Origin: Arthrobacter sp. FW306-07-I
Lineage (GTDB): Bacteria; Actinomycetota; Actinomycetes; Actinomycetales; Micrococcaceae
NCBI RefSeq assembly: GCF_021800405.1
Contig: NZ_CP084550.1
Coordinates: 558,001-622,000 of the forward strand
Direction of reading: 5' to 3'
DNA: 64,000 nucleotides
Shown: positions 44,767 through 53,211 of the stretch, piece after piece
How the letters are laid out: the number at the start of each line of letters is the position of its first letter
Position numbering within the stretch: the first letter of the stretch is position 1
The notes under the pieces: generated by a model
Told to the model about the DNA's origin: nothing
The model's database searches: none
The model's input: only the letters and a program-made list of their open reading frames with translations
Position numbers and translations under genes: made by a program

Positions 44767-44810
44767 GCCTCCATCATGCCCCAAGCCACTGACACTCAAC
44801 TCCCGATGGA

Positions 44811-46376
44811 TCAGGGTTGCGCCTGGGTTCCGGCCTGCTGCAGATCCTTGGTGGCGGGGCCCTCGAGGAGCTTGCCCTCGTTGGTGAAGCGGGAGCCGTG
44901 CAGCGGGCAGTCCCACGTTCGTTCGTTGTCATTCCAGTGCAGGATGCCGCCCAAGTGGGTGCAGACTGCGGACAGACGGCAGGTGCTTCCGTCCACGGTG
45001 GAAACTGCTACCGGGCGGTTGCCGTCACGGTAGACCTTGCCCTGCCCTTCCGGCGGGGTGGCGGCAGCGGACGGACCAGTTGCCACAGGCGCCGGAGCCT
45101 GGTCCCTACCCCGTTTCAGGCCGTCGATTTTCCGGCCCTCCGCGGTCACCTTTCCCCAATCCGTGGCCATCCTGGCAGCCACGCCGGCGTTGAGCGTGAC
45201 GGCGGAGAGCGCACCTGCAGGCGACGTGATGCGGTGGTGGATGGTGTCCGCCCAAGGCACCTGGCCACCGAGGATGTCCGCGGAGATGCCCAGTGCGGCG
45301 GCTACGGCATTGGTCATTCCCCACTTGTTGTACCCGGTGCCGAAGTAGATCTGGCCCTTGCCGCGGGGGAGTTTGCCGAAGAACGGCATGAGGTTGGTGG
45401 GCATGTAGTCCTGCGCCGACCATGTGTGGGTGGTCACGGCGCCGGGGTAATGCTGCCCGGCCCAGTCCAGCAGGCCGGTGAGGTGTGCCTTTTCGGACTC
45501 TGTGCGGCCTACCTGGTGGCCGTGGCCGCCCACCAGCAGCAGGTTCCTGCCGTCCACTTCGTAGTCGCGGAGGGAGTGGGTGGGCTGCTCAACGGAGATG
45601 TACATTCCGGGCGGAGGTGCCTGGTCCTCCTGCAGCTGGAGTGCGGCCGCGTAGGAGCGGCTTGGCTTCAGCTTGGCGAAATACAGGCCGCGGTCCAGGA
45701 CGGGGATGCCGGTTGCCAGGACCACTTTGTCCGCCCTGACGCTGCCCCGGTCAGTCCGGACGGCGGATGGGGAGTCACCGGTGACGTCCCGGAGGCGAAC
45801 GCCGCTGACGACCCGTCCGCCCCGGCTACGGATGTCCGCCACCAGTGCGTCAAGGACGTCCATCGGGTTGATCTGGGCTTGGTTCCGCATGCGCACGGCA
45901 CCGTGTACCGGAAAGGGCAGGCCGGCGTCGCGGACGTAGTCCACGTCCAGCCCGGCGGTGGTAGCGGCGCTGATCTCTTCCCGCAGCTTTTCGGTGCCCT
46001 GGGCGGAGGCGGCGTAGGTGTAGGCGTCACGGCGCTGGAAGGGCACGCCCTGTTCCTCGAGGTAGCGCAGCAGCCATGCCTGCCCTTCCCGGTTTCCGTC
46101 AACGTACGCCTGCACTTGTTTTTGGGAGTATTGGCGGGCGAGCCGGGACAGGAACGTTCCCTGCAGCAGGGTCACTTTTGCTGTGGTGTTGCCGGTGGTC
46201 ACGGCGCCGGGGTGGCGGGCCTCAAGCACCAGCACACTCTGCCCGGAGCGGGCCAGCAGCAGCGCCGCGACCAAACCGGTGAGGCCGGCGCCGGCCACCA
46301 CTGTGTCGTACCTCGTGTCGGGTTCGAACGGGTCAGATGTGAAAGGTTCCCTGCGGTCCAGCCAAATCGACGTCAT
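44811..46376 (-). CDS. FAD-dependent oxidoreductase with C-terminal Rieske domain
   Basis: 521 residues. The N-terminal DTVVAGAGLTGLVAALLLARSGQSVLVLEARHPG is the FAD Rossmann site of a glycine-oxidase/DAO-type enzyme, followed by GATTKVTLLQG and a substrate domain. About 90 C-terminal residues carry the Rieske [2Fe-2S] ligands CTHLGGILHWND ... WDCPLHGSRF. The chemistry is probably a soluble electron-transfer oxidation. ATG at 46376. It precedes a region with a TAAGTATACTTA palindrome and is divergent from the DUF4383 gene. Confidence 0.85.
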   Translation of the reverse strand: MTSIWLDRREPFTSDPFEPDTRYDTVVAGAGLTGLVAALLLARSGQSVLVLEARHPGAVTTGNTTAKVTLLQGTFLSRLARQYSQKQVQAYVDGNREGQAWLLRYLEEQGVPFQRRDAYTYAASAQGTEKLREEISAATTAGLDVDYVRDAGLPFPVHGAVRMRNQAQINPMDVLDALVADIRSRGGRVVSGVRLRDVTGDSPSAVRTDRGSVRADKVVLATGIPVLDRGLYFAKLKPSRSYAAALQLQEDQAPPPGMYISVEQPTHSLRDYEVDGRNLLLVGGHGHQVGRTESEKAHLTGLLDWAGQHYPGAVTTHTWSAQDYMPTNLMPFFGKLPRGKGQIYFGTGYNKWGMTNAVAAALGISADILGGQVPWADTIHHRITSPAGALSAVTLNAGVAARMATDWGKVTAEGRKIDGLKRGRDQAPAPVATGPSAAATPPEGQGKVYRDGNRPVAVSTVDGSTCRLSAVCTHLGGILHWNDNERTWDCPLHGSRFTNEGKLLEGPATKDLQQAGTQAQP

Positions 46377-46465
46377 GCGGGTCCAACCTGCCTCCGGTCC
46401 AAGGCCTTCACAGGCCAATTTGTGATGGGTCTGTTACTGACCCTTACTATCCGCGGCGGATTTGC

Positions 46466-46477
46466 TAAGTATACTTA
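46466..46477. promoter_or_regulatory. perfect palindrome TAAGTATACTTA
   Basis: A 12-bp perfect palindrome in the 192-base region between the divergent FAD-Rieske and DUF4383 genes. Its AT-rich symmetry in GC-rich surroundings suits an operator or a bidirectional promoter element. The binding protein is unknown. Confidence 0.4.
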
Positions 46478-46568
46478 CGATGTCGGGGGTTAAGTCTACG
46501 GTCGAGCACCAATGGTCGTGCATCGCCCGGCAGCCAGTAATGCACCAACGACACAAGCAGGAGACATC

Positions 46569-47042
46569 ATGACAACCATGAATTCCGGCGGTCGCACCGT
46601 AGGCCGGACCAACATCCAAAAAGCCACCCTTGCCGTAGGCGTGGTGTTCCTCCTGGTGGGGGTCCTCGGGTTCATCCCGGGCATCACTTCCAACTACGAG
46701 TCCCTGGGGTTCGCTGGACACGGGTCCGGCGCCCTGCTGCTGGGCATCTTCCAGGTTTCGATCCTGCACAACATCGTCCACCTGCTCTTCGGCATCGCGG
46801 GCATCGCCATGGCCCGCACTGCGGCAGCGTCGAAGAACTACCTGGTGGTCGGAGGCGCCATCTATCTGGTGCTGTGGCTCTACGGCCTGCTCATCGGCCA
46901 GGACAGCGGAGCCAATTTCGTGCCGGTCAACAGTGCTGACAACTGGCTTCACTTCGTCCTCGGAGTCGCCATGATCGGCCTGGGCGTGGCGCTGTCCCGC
47001 GGGACGGCGCGCACAGGCCGCACCAGCACGGCAGCCCGGTAA
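46569..47042 (+). CDS. DUF4383 membrane protein
   Basis: 157 residues with four hydrophobic segments: AVGVVFLLVGVLGFIPG, ISILHNIVHLLFGIAGIAMA, NYLVVGGAIYLVLWLYGLLIG and NWLHFVLGVAMIGLGVAL. The FxxSxLHNxVHLLxG pattern (VSILHNIVHLLFG) and the second DNWLHFVLG His block are the DUF4383 hallmark. Function unknown; the family is often stress-linked in actinobacteria. AGGAGACATC precedes the ATG at 46569. Confidence 0.88.
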   Translation: MTTMNSGGRTVGRTNIQKATLAVGVVFLLVGVLGFIPGITSNYESLGFAGHGSGALLLGIFQVSILHNIVHLLFGIAGIAMARTAAASKNYLVVGGAIYLVLWLYGLLIGQDSGANFVPVNSADNWLHFVLGVAMIGLGVALSRGTARTGRTSTAAR

Positions 47043-47072
47043 CCACACTGCACTGCCGATAACTGAACAGGA

Positions 47073-47152
47073 CCGCCGTCGGGGTGGAAACCTCCGACGG
47101 CGGCCCAGGACTACTGAAGGCGGCCCGGCTTGATAGCCGGGCCGCCTTCAGT
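47073..47152. terminator. two successive hairpins between convergent genes
   Basis: First stem CCGCCGTCGG (47073-47082) with CCGACGGCGG (47094-47103). Second, perfect 18-bp stem 47113-47130 with 47135-47152 (ACTGAAGGCGGCCCGGCT arm) and the loop TGAT. They lie between the convergent DUF4383 and lipoprotein genes and can serve as bidirectional terminators, though T-runs are short. Confidence 0.8.
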
Positions 47153-47174
47153 CATTGACGGAATGGTTTGCGGG

Positions 47175-47837
47175 TCAGGCGGGCTGGAATGCTCCGATGG
47201 AGAGCAGGGCAATGTCTGCGTTGCTGCAGGCCGTTGTGGGCTGCGGGATGAACAGCGAGTCGGTGTCCTCCGGCGGGTAGATCCGGTAGCCGGCGGCATC
47301 CACGGGCGAGCAGCCCTGGTAGTTAAGGGCCTGCGTGTAGCGCAGCACCGCTGTGCCGGTCTGGCCGGGAGCCAGCAGGACGTCCACCACACCGGCGGAG
47401 TCGTCCCGCGTCGCCGGGGCGCCGATCGGTTCCCCGGCGGCGTCCGCCACCAGGGAAACGCCGGGAAAGCCCCTGAGGATGCAGGGTTCGGAGCCCTTGT
47501 TGGTGAGGTTCAGCTTCATGTAGACGCTGCCCGCGGCGCCGCCGCCGGAAGCGTCGGTGGCGGCGGTGAGGCCGGCTGCCTTGCACAGGCCGGGTGCGCC
47601 TGCGGCAGTGGTGGCGGGAGCCGGGGAGGACGGCGTGGACGTGGGCGGCGCCGAAGACTGCGTGGTGGCCGACGGTGTGGCTGACTGGCTGGCCTGCCCG
47701 CTGCCCGAGGGCGAGGGCGAGGGCGACGTCGTCGTCTGGGACTGCGGCTGGCTTGGACCGCACGCGGTGAGCAACAGTGCTGCCGCTGCAGCCGCCGTCG
47801 TTATAACCAACCCCTGGGAAATTTTCTGAGACCTCAT
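47175..47837 (-). CDS. DUF4232-containing lipoprotein
   Basis: 220 residues. A signal peptide ends in the lipobox ALLLTACG, so the protein is lipid-anchored outside the membrane. A long Ser/Thr/Pro-rich linker (about 30-85) leads to a beta-sandwich DUF4232 domain (LCKAAGLTAATDASGGGAAGSVYMKLNLTNKGSEPCILRGFPGVSLV) with Cys pairs. The ligand is unknown. ATG at 47837 with GAAGGTGGTGCC upstream. Confidence 0.87.
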   Translation of the reverse strand: MRSQKISQGLVITTAAAAAALLLTACGPSQPQSQTTTSPSPSPSGSGQASQSATPSATTQSSAPPTSTPSSPAPATTAAGAPGLCKAAGLTAATDASGGGAAGSVYMKLNLTNKGSEPCILRGFPGVSLVADAAGEPIGAPATRDDSAGVVDVLLAPGQTGTAVLRYTQALNYQGCSPVDAAGYRIYPPEDTDSLFIPQPTTACSNADIALLSIGAFQPA

Positions 47838-47896
47838 GGCACCACCTTCGCGGTACCAGTTGCCCGCGTCAACGATGCCACCTGCAGTAGCGGCAA

Positions 47897-47931
47897 TTTG
47901 ATGCCCGGATCGTGATGATCCGGGCATCAAA
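47897..47931 (-). terminator. hairpin after the small minus-strand operon
   Basis: A perfect 15-bp stem TTTGATGCCCGGATC (47897-47911) with 47917-47931 and a 5-base loop, 19 bases downstream of the 17-residue peptide stop on the minus strand, and before the lipoprotein gene. Confidence 0.75.
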
Positions 47932-47949
47932 CACGTCCCTGGGTGCCGG

Positions 47950-48003
47950 TCAGTCGGTCTCGGGGCCGGTGCAGTAGTGGCAGTCCTCCGGGCAGTCCGT
48001 CAT
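47950..48003 (-). CDS. 17-residue cysteine-rich peptide
   Basis: Reads MTDCPEDCHYCTGPETD and stops at 47950. The Cys pattern C-x3-C-x2-C suggests metal or redox binding. Its ATG overlaps the stop of the upstream gene as ATGA, and CGGGAG lies seven bases before the ATG, so translation coupled to the 76-residue gene is likely. It is too short for ordinary gene finders. No known family is recognised. Whether it is made is unproven, but the ribosome site, the overlap and the terminator just after it support a real gene. Confidence 0.5.
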   Translation of the reverse strand: MTDCPEDCHYCTGPETD

Positions 48004-48230
48004 GCCGGCACTCCCGCCAGGTCGAAGCCGTCTGCAATGTGGAACAGGCGCCGGCCGCCCGCAGGAGCTGTCACCCACACCACATCGCCGTCGTCGGTCC
48101 TGGCGTCCACCAGACCCCTGAACACGGTGCGTCCATTGTGCCTGACTTCCACTGCATCGCCGTTCTCGACGGTGTCCCAGCGGACAGGGCTCTTTATCGG
48201 GCTCTTAACGCGGCTCGTCATTGAAGTCAC
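48000..48230 (-). CDS. small hypothetical protein
   Basis: 76 residues from GTG at 48230, preceded by AGGA six bases upstream; the ATG at 48221 is an alternative. The sequence WDTVENGDAVEVRHNGRTVFRGLVDARTDDGDVVWVTAPAGGRRLFHIADGFDLAGV looks like a small beta-barrel (SH3-like) with a Lys/Arg-rich start. No known domain is recognised. It overlaps the 17-residue peptide start by four bases. Confidence 0.55.
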   Translation of the reverse strand: MTSMTSRVKSPIKSPVRWDTVENGDAVEVRHNGRTVFRGLVDARTDDGDVVWVTAPAGGRRLFHIADGFDLAGVPA

Positions 48231-48434
48231 GGTTTTTCCTTTGAGGGGGTCCGGCCGGCGCGGCCGTTGCCGCCCGGTGATGTCATCAAACAGCGGCGCC
48301 ACTGCCGGGCTCAATGGAGGAATGGCCACCAGCGCAGGCTGGACTTTGTGCACGGCTCCAGCAGAGCCTGTGACGGGGTGAAGGGGCCAGGGTTAGACTG
48401 CCTGCGTACGTGTTGGCGATCGAAGGAGAAGTTC

Positions 48435-48782
48435 ATGGACTACACCGGAAGCCAGTCGGAGAAGGCCGTTCCCGCGGGTGAACTGGGCCGCAGCCACATC
48501 GGGCAGACCATCAGTTTCCAGCCGAATGAGTTCACCGTCGTGTTCGGCAAGCTCGCAGGCATTGCCCGGACTGAGGCCATGGTCTACCTGTCCCTGACGG
48601 GCGTGGGAAACGGCACGCACCTGAAGGATGAATACGACCTGCCGGTGACCCATGAGGTCTTCGTTCCCGTGGACGTCATTTCCAACGCGGAGTCCACCAT
48701 CAAGGACCTGTTCGGGAAGGTCCAGGAAAACCTGCGCGGAGCCGGCCACAAGGGTGGCGAAGACAGGACTGACAAGCTCTAG
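48435..48782 (+). CDS. conserved hypothetical protein
   Basis: 115 residues, soluble, no signal peptide. Contents: GELGRSHIGQTISFQPNEFTVVFGKLAGIARTEAMVYLSLTGVGNGTHLKDEYDLPVTHEVFVPVDV, which suggests a mostly beta fold. CGAAGGAGAAGTTC precedes the ATG at 48435. No recognised family. Its transcript ends in the hairpin at 48797-48829. Confidence 0.65.
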   Translation: MDYTGSQSEKAVPAGELGRSHIGQTISFQPNEFTVVFGKLAGIARTEAMVYLSLTGVGNGTHLKDEYDLPVTHEVFVPVDVISNAESTIKDLFGKVQENLRGAGHKGGEDRTDKL

Positions 48783-48796
48783 CCTTTCAGCAGAAA

Positions 48797-48829
48797 TGAA
48801 GGGCGGCATCCCGGGGATGCCGCCCTTCA
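48797..48829 (+). terminator. perfect hairpin
   Basis: A 15-bp stem TGAAGGGCGGCATCC (48797-48811) with 48815-48829 and the 3-base loop CGG, 15 bases after the stop of the small gene. Only a short T-run, but the stem is strong. Confidence 0.75.
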
Positions 48830-48874
48830 CCGCCCTGGGCGTGGGCATTCCGCTTGCACTTTGGAAGGAAACTC

Positions 48875-49654
48875 ATGGGCAACGAGGCTTCATGGCAGGA
48901 AGTGGTCACGCAGGGCCGCTTCGCAGGCAAGACCGTCATCGTCACCGGTGCAGGCTCGGGCATCGGGAAGGCAACCGCGCTGCGGGTGGCAAAAGAGGGC
49001 GGGCGGGTGATAGCCGCCGATATCAGCAAGGAGCGGCTGGACGAGCTCGTGGAGCAGAACGCCGGACTGGACCTGGTCCCGGTGGCGGGGGACATCTCCA
49101 CGGAGGAAACGGTGGCAGCGGTGGTTCGCGCCGCGGGTGGCCGGGTGGATGCGCTGGCGAACGTTGCCGGCATCATGGACAACTTCGCGCCGATCCACGA
49201 CGTGGATGACGAGACCTGGGAGCGTGTGTTCCGCATCAACGTCACCGCCCTGATGCGGCTGACCCGGGCGGTGCTGCCGCTGATGCTCGATGCCGGGACG
49301 GGTTCTGTGGTCAACGTGTCCTCCGAAGCCGGCTTGCGGGGCTCAGCAGCCGGCGCGGCCTACACTGCGTCCAAGCACGCTGTGAATGGGTTGACCAGGA
49401 ATTCGGCAGTGATGTACGGGCCCAAGGGGCTCCGCTTCAATGCTGTGGCACCTGGCGCCACCATCACCAACATCGTGGCCAACTGGGGTTCGCAGTTGGC
49501 GGCCGAGCGCCTTGGCCCGCTGATGCAGGCCAACATCCCAGCACCGGCCACTGCCGCGCAGCTCGCGGCGTCGATCACGTTCCTGCTCAGCGACGACGGC
49601 ACCAACGTCAACGGTGCAATCCTTGCCTCCGACGGCGGGTGGTCGGCGCTGTAG
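48875..49654 (+). CDS. short-chain dehydrogenase/reductase
   Basis: 259 residues. Classical SDR: TGAGSGIGKATALRVAKEG, NVAGIMDNFAPIHDVDDETWERVFRINVTA, catalytic Ser in VVNVSSEAG and YTASK. End ASITFLLSDDGTNVNGAILASDGGWSAL is typical. The substrate is unknown. TTGGAAGGAAACTC precedes the ATG at 48875. Confidence 0.9.
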   Translation: MGNEASWQEVVTQGRFAGKTVIVTGAGSGIGKATALRVAKEGGRVIAADISKERLDELVEQNAGLDLVPVAGDISTEETVAAVVRAAGGRVDALANVAGIMDNFAPIHDVDDETWERVFRINVTALMRLTRAVLPLMLDAGTGSVVNVSSEAGLRGSAAGAAYTASKHAVNGLTRNSAVMYGPKGLRFNAVAPGATITNIVANWGSQLAAERLGPLMQANIPAPATAAQLAASITFLLSDDGTNVNGAILASDGGWSAL

Positions 49655-49684
49655 CTGACGCCGGCTAAGCTGCCTGGCGGCTTG

Positions 49685-49734
49685 AGGCGGGCGTACGACG
49701 GCGGGTGGCTCCCGGCGTCGTACGCCCGCCTTTT
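49685..49734 (+). terminator. rho-independent terminator
   Basis: 16-bp perfect stem AGGCGGGCGTACGACG (49685-49700) with 49716-49731, a 15-base loop and TTTT. It shares the GCGTACGACG core with the terminator at 12590 and serves the convergent SDR and secreted-protein genes. Confidence 0.9.
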
Positions 49735-49756
49735 CCCTATTCCGGGCGCGACGGAC

Positions 49757-50293
49757 CTACTTTGGGCAGGTGAGGTCCGGGTTGTAGGAAGCGAACATGC
49801 CGTCGGGGTTGTCCCGCCAAATCCATGCGTGGAGTGCGTACGAGCCGGGGAACGGTCCGTCCTCGAAATCGAGTCCGGCGAGCTCAGGACGTTCCGCCGC
49901 GGTCGAGAGGAACTCGGCTGCCACCAGTTCATACCGTCCGTCCTCATCGGGCATGTACACCAGCACCTCGGGTTTCCGGGCCTGGGTCTTGTCATCGATC
50001 AGTTCCTGCTTGGCGTAGTGGAAGCCCATCGCCCCCACCCCGCTTTTGTCGATGCATTCAGTGATTTTGCGGTAGCCGTCTGCTTCGGCATTTTCCAGCC
50101 AGCGGTAGTCGTCGGTGACGTGGCGCAGGGTCCTGACGAGCCGGCGCTGATCGTCATTGCTCCGCCAGTCGTCGCTGTGGTCCGGGTTCCCGTGCCCGGA
50201 TCCGCCGTGTGCCAGCGCTGTGCCGGGAGCAAGGCCCACGGCAAGCGCGGCAGCGGAGGCGACGGACAGCAGCCCCATTTTGGTGCGGTTCAT
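49757..50293 (-). CDS. secreted hypothetical protein
   Basis: 178 residues. A signal peptide (MNRTKMGLLSVASAAALAVGLAPGTALA) is followed by a His-rich mature N-terminus HGGSGHGNPDHSDDW. The rest (LRHVTDDYRWLENAEADGYRKITECIDKSG ... EVLVYMPDEDGRYELVAAEFLS) is a compact domain of a family of unknown function seen in actinobacteria. The His/Asp-rich start may bind metal. ATG at 50293. Confidence 0.8.
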   Translation of the reverse strand: MNRTKMGLLSVASAAALAVGLAPGTALAHGGSGHGNPDHSDDWRSNDDQRRLVRTLRHVTDDYRWLENAEADGYRKITECIDKSGVGAMGFHYAKQELIDDKTQARKPEVLVYMPDEDGRYELVAAEFLSTAAERPELAGLDFEDGPFPGSYALHAWIWRDNPDGMFASYNPDLTCPK

Positions 50294-50570
50294 TGTTGAT
50301 CTTCAGCCCTTTCGAGACCGAATCTGTTTCTGTTCAAGGGCGAAGCGATGGAAATGGTCTCCACCCTTCGCCAGGAGGCCGGCAGGATCCCCGGGACTGC
50401 CGGTGAGGGTGCGGTTGGGACGATTCCTTGTCCATTGGCCTGAGTGGTGCTTCAAGTATGCGCTGGCGCCAAAAGGAGCCGGTAGGCTACGCCCGGGTAA
50501 TGGGTTTCCCCTCGAACGTCCTGCGGAGACACCACCGGGGTACCCACGGATGTACGCCGCCATGCGGGGG

Positions 50571-51623
50571 CTACGCCGGCGCGGGGCCAGTGGACTCCCG
50601 GATAGTGAGATGGGTGGGCATGACAGCCAGTTGGCGGGTGGCGTTTCCTGACAACGGGTTGAGCTGTGCCAGGAGCATGGACACCGCCACCCTGCCCGCC
50701 TGTTCGATGGGGCTGGAGATGGTGGTCAGTGGTGGGTTGCAGAAGTCGGCGCCGAAGATATCGTCCGATCCGATAATGCTCATGTCTTGAGGGACGCGGA
50801 TGCCACGGGCCTGCAGGCGCTGCAACATGCCGATGGCCAGCAGGTCGTTGAAGACGATGCAGGCCGTTGCACCGGTCCTGACCGCTGCATCGGCAGCAGC
50901 AGCCCCCGAAGTAGTCTTCGGGGTGTAGGGGCCAATGCGGTGCACTTCCATTCCACGCTTGGTCGCATCCTCCTCGAAGACCTTCCACCGCATCTGGTTG
51001 GACCATGAGGTTGGTGGGCCTGCGACGTAGCAAACCTTGTGATGGCCCAGCGAGGCCAAGTGCTCCAGTGCCTGGATGATGGCGGAGGGCGTATCGATCA
51101 TCACGGTCGGAGCGCTGGTGGAAGCACGGTTGAAGGTCACCAGGGGCTGCGACTGTGAGACCTCGGCCAACTGGGCGTCCGACAGGCGGGAAGCAGCAAG
51201 GATGAACCCGTCCGCGGATTTCCGCATCTTATGCAGCGCGTCCAGCTCCATCTCGCTTGACTCCTCGGTGTCCACCAGGAGCTGGGTGACGCCGGCGGCC
51301 TTGAGTTGGTGCTGCGTGCCCCGGATGATGTCGAAGTAGAACGGGTTGGTGATGTCGGGAACCAGCACTGCCACTGCATTGGTCCGGCCCGAACTGAGCC
51401 CACGCGCTTGGGAACTGGGGACGTAGTTGAGGTCCGCTGCCGCTTCCTCGATCCGCACCCGGGTGCGGGGATTCACGCGGTCCGGCCGGGCGAGGGCACG
51501 TGACACGGTGGAGGTGGCGACCCCTGCGAGCTCGGCAACGTCGCGGATGGTGGGCGGCCGGTCCCGCTGTGCGCCCACGTCAGGACTGGCTTGGCGTGAC
51601 GCCTTCATTGTCGGGTCTGCCAT
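50571..51623 (-). CDS. LacI-family transcriptional regulator
   Basis: 350 residues. The N-terminal helix-turn-helix TIRDVAELAGVATSTVSRALARPDRVNPRTRVRIEEAAADLNYVP and the periplasmic-binding-protein-like core (VAVLVPDITNPFYFDIIRGTQHQLKAAG ... GSDDIFGADFCNPPLTTISSPIEQAGRVAVSMLLAQL) define it. Divergent from the sugar ABC/uronate operon, with an operator-like palindrome over the operon promoter; it therefore probably represses the operon until its sugar ligand is present. ATG at 51623. Confidence 0.93.
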   Translation of the reverse strand: MADPTMKASRQASPDVGAQRDRPPTIRDVAELAGVATSTVSRALARPDRVNPRTRVRIEEAAADLNYVPSSQARGLSSGRTNAVAVLVPDITNPFYFDIIRGTQHQLKAAGVTQLLVDTEESSEMELDALHKMRKSADGFILAASRLSDAQLAEVSQSQPLVTFNRASTSAPTVMIDTPSAIIQALEHLASLGHHKVCYVAGPPTSWSNQMRWKVFEEDATKRGMEVHRIGPYTPKTTSGAAAADAAVRTGATACIVFNDLLAIGMLQRLQARGIRVPQDMSIIGSDDIFGADFCNPPLTTISSPIEQAGRVAVSMLLAQLNPLSGNATRQLAVMPTHLTIRESTGPAPA

Positions 51624-51729
51624 CGCTGTGGCCTTTCCTCGCGGACCGGAATCGCCGGCCAAGTGGGGCCTCCAAGGCTACTCGCCGCTGGATGCCTGAT
51701 GCACCTATCTGAGCATTTATGGCAACTTT

Positions 51730-51768
51730 TGGCAACCGCTTGCCACTGGCTTGCCGTCTTCCTAGACT
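51730..51768 (+). promoter_or_regulatory. sugar/uronate operon promoter with LacI operator
   Basis: -35 TTGCCA (51740-51745) and -10 TAGACT (51763-51768) are separated by 17 bases. The 16-mer TGGCAACCGCTTGCCA (51730-51745), seven of eight pairs symmetric, matches LacI-family operators and covers the -35 box, with partial GGCAA/TTGCC half-sites on each side. The layout suits simple repression by the divergent LacI protein. Confidence 0.65.
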
Positions 51769-51843
51769 GGCTTTCGAGTCGCCTGCAGTGATTTCCGCCA
51801 CAGGACGGATGTGGCCATGCGGGTGTCCTAGAGGAGAAAAACA

Positions 51844-53205
51844 ATGAGGTTTAAATCGACTACTGGGCTCGCGGCGATTGTCACGGCTGCAGCACTGGCC
51901 CTGACCGGTTGCGGATCAGGCTCCGGTTCCGGAGGGGGCGGCTCCACCAACGCCGATGGGAAGGTGGACGGTACGGGCAAGACGCTCAACGTCCTGGTGG
52001 GCGTCCTGAGCCAGTACCCCGAGCAGCAGAAGCAGTGGCAGAGCGATATAGCGGCCAAGTTCAAGGCTGAGACCGGCGCGGACGTAAAGTTTGAAACCTT
52101 CGCTTCGGCCAACGATGAGCTCACCCGCATCCAGACGTCGGTGGTATCGGGCCAGGGCCCGGATATCTACGGACTTGGCACAACATTCACCCCCACGGCC
52201 TACGCCACCAAGGCGTTTGTCACCCTCTCCGATGACGACTGGAAGAAAGTTGGCGGCAAGGATCGCTTCAACCAGGCCGCCCTGGGCATCTCGGGCCCGG
52301 ACAAGGACCACCTGGCCGGCATCCCGTTCGTCAGCCGGCCCTTCGTCATGGCCTACAACAAGGACCTGCTGGCAGCGGCAGGCATCGACAAGCCCGCCAC
52401 CAGCTGGGATGAGCTGGCAGCCCAGGCCAAGAAGATGACCAACGGCGACACCTACGGCATCGCCACCGGCTACAAGGACAACTACGATCCCTGGAAGTTC
52501 ATCTGGGCCATGTCCGTGCAGGCCGGCAACCCGCTGGTGGACGGCAACAAGCTGAGAATGGATGACCCCACGGTCAAGAAGGCCTACCAGACCTACTTCG
52601 GCTGGTTGACCCAGGACAAGGTTGTTGACCCCGCGTCCGTGGGCTGGAGCAACAGCAACGCTGTGGCGGCCTTCGCCAGCGGCAAGGCCGGCTACCTGAT
52701 GATGACCACGTCCAGCTCCATCCCCACCCTCGACAAGTCCGCAGTTGCGGGCAAGTACGAGTACACCCTGATGCCCACCATCGCACCGGGTGAGACCCAG
52801 TCCAAGTCCGACGGCGATGCCGCCAGCATCCTGTCCGGCGACAACCTGGTGGTGGCTGACTACTCCAAGCAGAAGGACCTGGCCTTCGCGTACATCAAGC
52901 TGATCACGTCCAAGGAAGAGCAGCTGAACTACCAGAAGACCTTCGGTGACCTGCCCGCGAACGCCGAGGCGCTTGCCAGCCTGACGGATCCCAAACTGAA
53001 GCCGCTGGCCGATGCCGCTGCCAAATCCAAGGCAACGCCGTTCACCGGTGCCTGGGGCGACATCCAGCTGGGACTGCTCAACGTCACCGTCCAGTCCGTT
53101 CCTGACCTGGCCGCCGGCAAGGTGGACGAGGCCGCCCTCGAACAAAGGATCAAGGACGCCCAGAACAAGGGCCAGGCATCCCTGGACCGGGCCTCCAAAG
53201 GATAA
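51844..53205 (+). CDS. extracellular solute-binding lipoprotein of a sugar ABC transporter
   Basis: 453 residues. Signal peptide with lipobox ALTGC (Cys23), then a Gly/Ser-rich linker and a family-1 (MalE-like) binding fold: LNVLVGVLSQYPEQQKQWQSDIAAKFKAETGADVKFE, FVSRPFVMAYNKDLLAAAGIDKPATSWDELA. First gene of the operon; captures the substrate that the two permeases import. AGGAG lies upstream of the ATG at 51844. Confidence 0.92.
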   Translation: MRFKSTTGLAAIVTAAALALTGCGSGSGSGGGGSTNADGKVDGTGKTLNVLVGVLSQYPEQQKQWQSDIAAKFKAETGADVKFETFASANDELTRIQTSVVSGQGPDIYGLGTTFTPTAYATKAFVTLSDDDWKKVGGKDRFNQAALGISGPDKDHLAGIPFVSRPFVMAYNKDLLAAAGIDKPATSWDELAAQAKKMTNGDTYGIATGYKDNYDPWKFIWAMSVQAGNPLVDGNKLRMDDPTVKKAYQTYFGWLTQDKVVDPASVGWSNSNAVAAFASGKAGYLMMTTSSSIPTLDKSAVAGKYEYTLMPTIAPGETQSKSDGDAASILSGDNLVVADYSKQKDLAFAYIKLITSKEEQLNYQKTFGDLPANAEALASLTDPKLKPLADAAAKSKATPFTGAWGDIQLGLLNVTVQSVPDLAAGKVDEAALEQRIKDAQNKGQASLDRASKG

Positions 53206-53211
53206 GTTCTG

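Noticed and set aside
50294..50570. A gene or RNA in the 277-base gap between the secreted protein and LacI genes
   Set aside because: No open frame with a ribosome site or family similarity and no clear hairpin were found; it holds no supported feature.
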